A stretch of 7,027 nt of DNA. It comes from Pseudomonadota bacterium. GTDB taxonomy: Bacteria; Pseudomonadota; Alphaproteobacteria; Rhizobiales; Rhizobiaceae. The notes below the pieces were generated by a model, which was given only the letters and a program-made list of their open reading frames with translations, did no database searches and had not been told where the DNA came from. How positions within the stretch are numbered: the first letter of the stretch is position 1; the number at the start of each line of letters is the position of its first letter. Made by a program: the position numbers and the translations under genes. Positions 6,022-7,027 of this stretch are shown here, piece by piece. The stretch spans positions 1-7,027 of the forward strand of contig JAEXMK010000250.1 in the NCBI GenBank assembly GCA_023444445.1, in the 5' to 3' direction.

Positions 6022-6765
6022 TCAGGGTAGCGATTGCGGCGCAACGGCACCTTCAGTCACTGCCTCGCCAAATACCTCCTCAAACGCCTCGCGCAGCAGA
6101 ACGTCGACATCGCCGATCATAACCGGCAATCCGAGATCGACAAGGCTGGTAACGCCGTAGGCGCTGATGCCGCAGGGTACAATGCCGGAAAAATGTGAGA
6201 GGTCGGGATCCACGTTGATCGAGAGACCGTGAAAGCTCACCCATTTGCGCAGACGGATACCGAGCGCGGCGATCTTGTCCTCTGCCATGCTGCCATCCGG
6301 CAGGAGAGGTTTTTCCGGCCGTCTGACCCAGACGCCGACGCGGTCCTCGCGCCGTTCGCCGCGGACGTTCATCTTGTCCAGCGTGCGGATGATAACATCT
6401 TCCAGTGCCGCCACATAAGCACGCACATCCTGCCGCCGGCGTTTCAGGTCGAGCATGACGTAGACGACGCGTTGTCCGGGACCATGATAGGTGTATTCAC
6501 CGCCGCGCCCCGTGGCGAAAACGGGGAAACGGTCCGGCTCGATGAGGTCGGCGACATCAGCACTGGTGCCGGCAGTATAAAGCGGCGGGTGCTCCAGAAG
6601 CCAGACGAGTTCGTCGGCTCCGCCGTTGGCAATGGCGGCAACCTCACGCTCCATCTCTTCTATAGCCTGCCCATAAGGGACGAGACCTTCCGAGATTCGC
6701 CAGCGAACGGGCGGCGAACCAGCAGCGGGGAACATATTTGTCTCGATATCGGTGCGTGTGAGCAT
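6022..6765 (-). CDS. lipB: Octanoyl-[ACP]:protein N-octanoyltransferase LipB
   Basis: LipB moves the octanoyl group from acyl carrier protein to a lysine on lipoyl domains (pyruvate and 2-oxoglutarate dehydrogenases, glycine cleavage H protein), after which LipA inserts sulfur. This is a cytoplasmic step of lipoate synthesis. The 247-residue protein has the signature [13 protein letters not shown] (86-98), the lysine motif KIAALGIR with Lys164, HGLSINV, and the catalytic cysteine motif IVPCGIS with Cys198. The Cys-Lys pair is thus complete. The start at 6765 is chosen because AAGGA sits seven bases upstream. The frame remains open to 6840, but that extension would run through a hairpin and up to the predicted -10 box. 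An ATG at 6735 is possible but has no good site. The transporter gene follows 192 bp downstream; lipA is not in the window. Confidence 0.96.
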   Translation of the reverse strand: MLTRTDIETNMFPAAGSPPVRWRISEGLVPYGQAIEEMEREVAAIANGGADELVWLLEHPPLYTAGTSADVADLIEPDRFPVFATGRGGEYTYHGPGQRVVYVMLDLKRRRQDVRAYVAALEDVIIRTLDKMNVRGERREDRVGVWVRRPEKPLLPDGSMAEDKIAALGIRLRKWVSFHGLSINVDPDLSHFSGIVPCGISAYGVTSLVDLGLPVMIGDVDVLLREAFEEVFGEAVTEGAVAPQSLP

Positions 6766-6772
6766 GAAAAAG

Positions 6773-6777
6773 TCCTT
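6773..6777 (-). promoter_or_regulatory. Shine-Dalgarno site of lipB
   Basis: On the minus strand AAGGA lies seven bases before the ATG at 6765. It decides the lipB start against the longer open frame. Confidence 0.8.
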
Positions 6778-6783
6778 TCCACA

Positions 6784-6809
6784 GCCTTCTCGCAAAATGG
6801 CGAGAAGGC
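6784..6809 (-). promoter_or_regulatory. Perfect 10-bp hairpin in the lipB leader
   Basis: GCCTTCTCGC (6784-6793) and GCGAGAAGGC (6800-6809) are exact reverse complements around a six-base loop. In the lipB transcript this stem would end only six bases before the AAGGA ribosome site. It could be a leader structure that modulates translation or a DNA operator between promoter and gene. A short TTTTT lies between the ribosome site and the ATG, about ten bases after the stem, too far for a standard terminator. No known riboswitch or leader family is recognised. Confidence 0.55.
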
Positions 6810-6838
6810 CGCAACCCCAGCATTTCCGGGCTTCCCGC

Positions 6839-6866
6839 ATATAGGATGGTGCAGTGCGATTTTTAA
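6839..6866 (-). promoter_or_regulatory. Candidate lipB promoter
   Basis: Read on the minus strand, TTAAAA (6866-6861) is followed after 16 bases by CTATAT (6844-6839), a good match to the alphaproteobacterial housekeeping -10 box. Transcription would start near 6832 and give a leader of about 65 bases containing the hairpin. The -35 match is only moderate. Confidence 0.45.
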
Positions 6867-6889
6867 TTTCAAAAAACTGTCACGACGCT

Positions 6890-6918
6890 CTTGTGCACCC
6901 AAAATCCTTTTGCTACAT
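6890..6918 (+). promoter_or_regulatory. Candidate tRNA-Leu promoter
   Basis: CTTGTG (6890-6895) and CTACAT (6913-6918) are separated by 17 bases, about right for a housekeeping sigma factor of Rhizobiales. The predicted start near 6925 would give roughly a 30-base 5' leader before the mature tRNA. It is divergent from, and close to, the lipB promoter. Confidence 0.45.
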
Positions 6919-6954
6919 GCACCCCCGTCGGCGCAAGTCGACGCCTACCACGAT

Positions 6955-7027
6955 GCGGTCGTGGCGGAATTGGTAGACGCGCAGCGTTGAGGTCGCTGTG
7001 GGGCAACCCGTGGAAGTTCGAGTCTTC
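6955..7027 (+). tRNA. tRNA-Leu (anticodon GAG), 3' end cut by window
   Basis: The sequence folds as a class II tRNA. It has acceptor strand GCGGTCG (6955-6961), a D arm with AATTGGTAGAC, anticodon stem CAGCG/CGCTG (6982-6986 and 6994-6998) and loop TTGAGGT with anticodon GAG at 6989-6991. A long variable arm (6999-7011, GGG/CCC pairing) and the T arm GGAAG-TTCGAGT-CTTC (7012-7027) follow. GAG reads the leucine codons CUC and CUU. The last T-stem base, the 3' acceptor strand and any encoded CCA lie beyond the window, roughly 9-12 bases. The long variable arm and the start GCGG...GTGGCGGAATTGGTAGACGC are typical of bacterial tRNA-Leu. Confidence 0.95.

Noticed and set aside
5830..6030. Small + strand open frame in the lipB-transporter spacer
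   Set aside because: It has no ribosome site and begins at the base next to the transporter start. Its composition is unlike a real protein, and it overlaps the end of lipB.
6766..6840. N-terminal extension of lipB to the ATG at 6840
   Set aside because: It would be translated from inside the likely -10 box and through the hairpin. The extension has no LipB similarity, and a good AAGGA supports 6765.
6229..6990. 253-residue + strand open frame opposite lipB
   Set aside because: It runs antisense through lipB, both candidate promoters and into the tRNA-Leu gene, so it is not credible as a protein gene.
1..7027. CRISPR, insertion sequence, phage, defence or toxin-antitoxin system
   Set aside because: No direct repeat arrays, transposase or integrase motifs, or compact two-gene units of that kind were seen on either strand.

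Overview
This window looks like a piece of alphaproteobacterial chromosome, most likely from the Rhizobiaceae (Agrobacterium/Rhizobium-like). The reasons are a moderately high GC content, a fused SecD-SecF, the gene order yajC - secDF - Mth938/DUF498 gene - phytoene-synthase-like gene, and CTATAT/CTACAT-type -10 elements. The genus is inferred from protein character and gene order; no database search was possible.

Left part (39-4875, + strand): five co-directional genes. yajC and secDF encode accessory parts of the Sec protein export and membrane insertion machinery. The secDF stop codon overlaps the start of a 130-residue Mth938/DUF498 protein (TGATG), a relative of the mitochondrial complex I assembly factor NDUFAF3. 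A 23-bp gap then leads to a 281-residue protein of the squalene/phytoene synthase fold. It lacks the usual aspartate motifs and matches the complex I assembly factor NDUFAF6. After a 125-bp gap with two small inverted repeats comes a 152-residue protein with one N-terminal membrane anchor and no function I recognise. Taken together, the run suggests membrane protein insertion coupled to assembly of respiratory NADH dehydrogenase.

Right part (4894-6765, - strand): a ten-helix EamA/DMT-family transporter converges on the first cluster with only 18 bp between stop codons. Upstream of it, after a 192-bp spacer holding a perfect 17-bp palindrome, lies lipB (octanoyltransferase of lipoate synthesis). 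lipB has a good Shine-Dalgarno, a plausible promoter and a strong 10-bp hairpin in its leader. At the right edge a tRNA-Leu(GAG) gene runs on the + strand, divergent from lipB, and is cut by the window end.

No mobile element, CRISPR array, toxin/antitoxin or defence gene is visible. The window is essentially housekeeping. Its most interesting aspect is the Sec plus complex I assembly-factor gene cluster and its uncharacterised fifth member.
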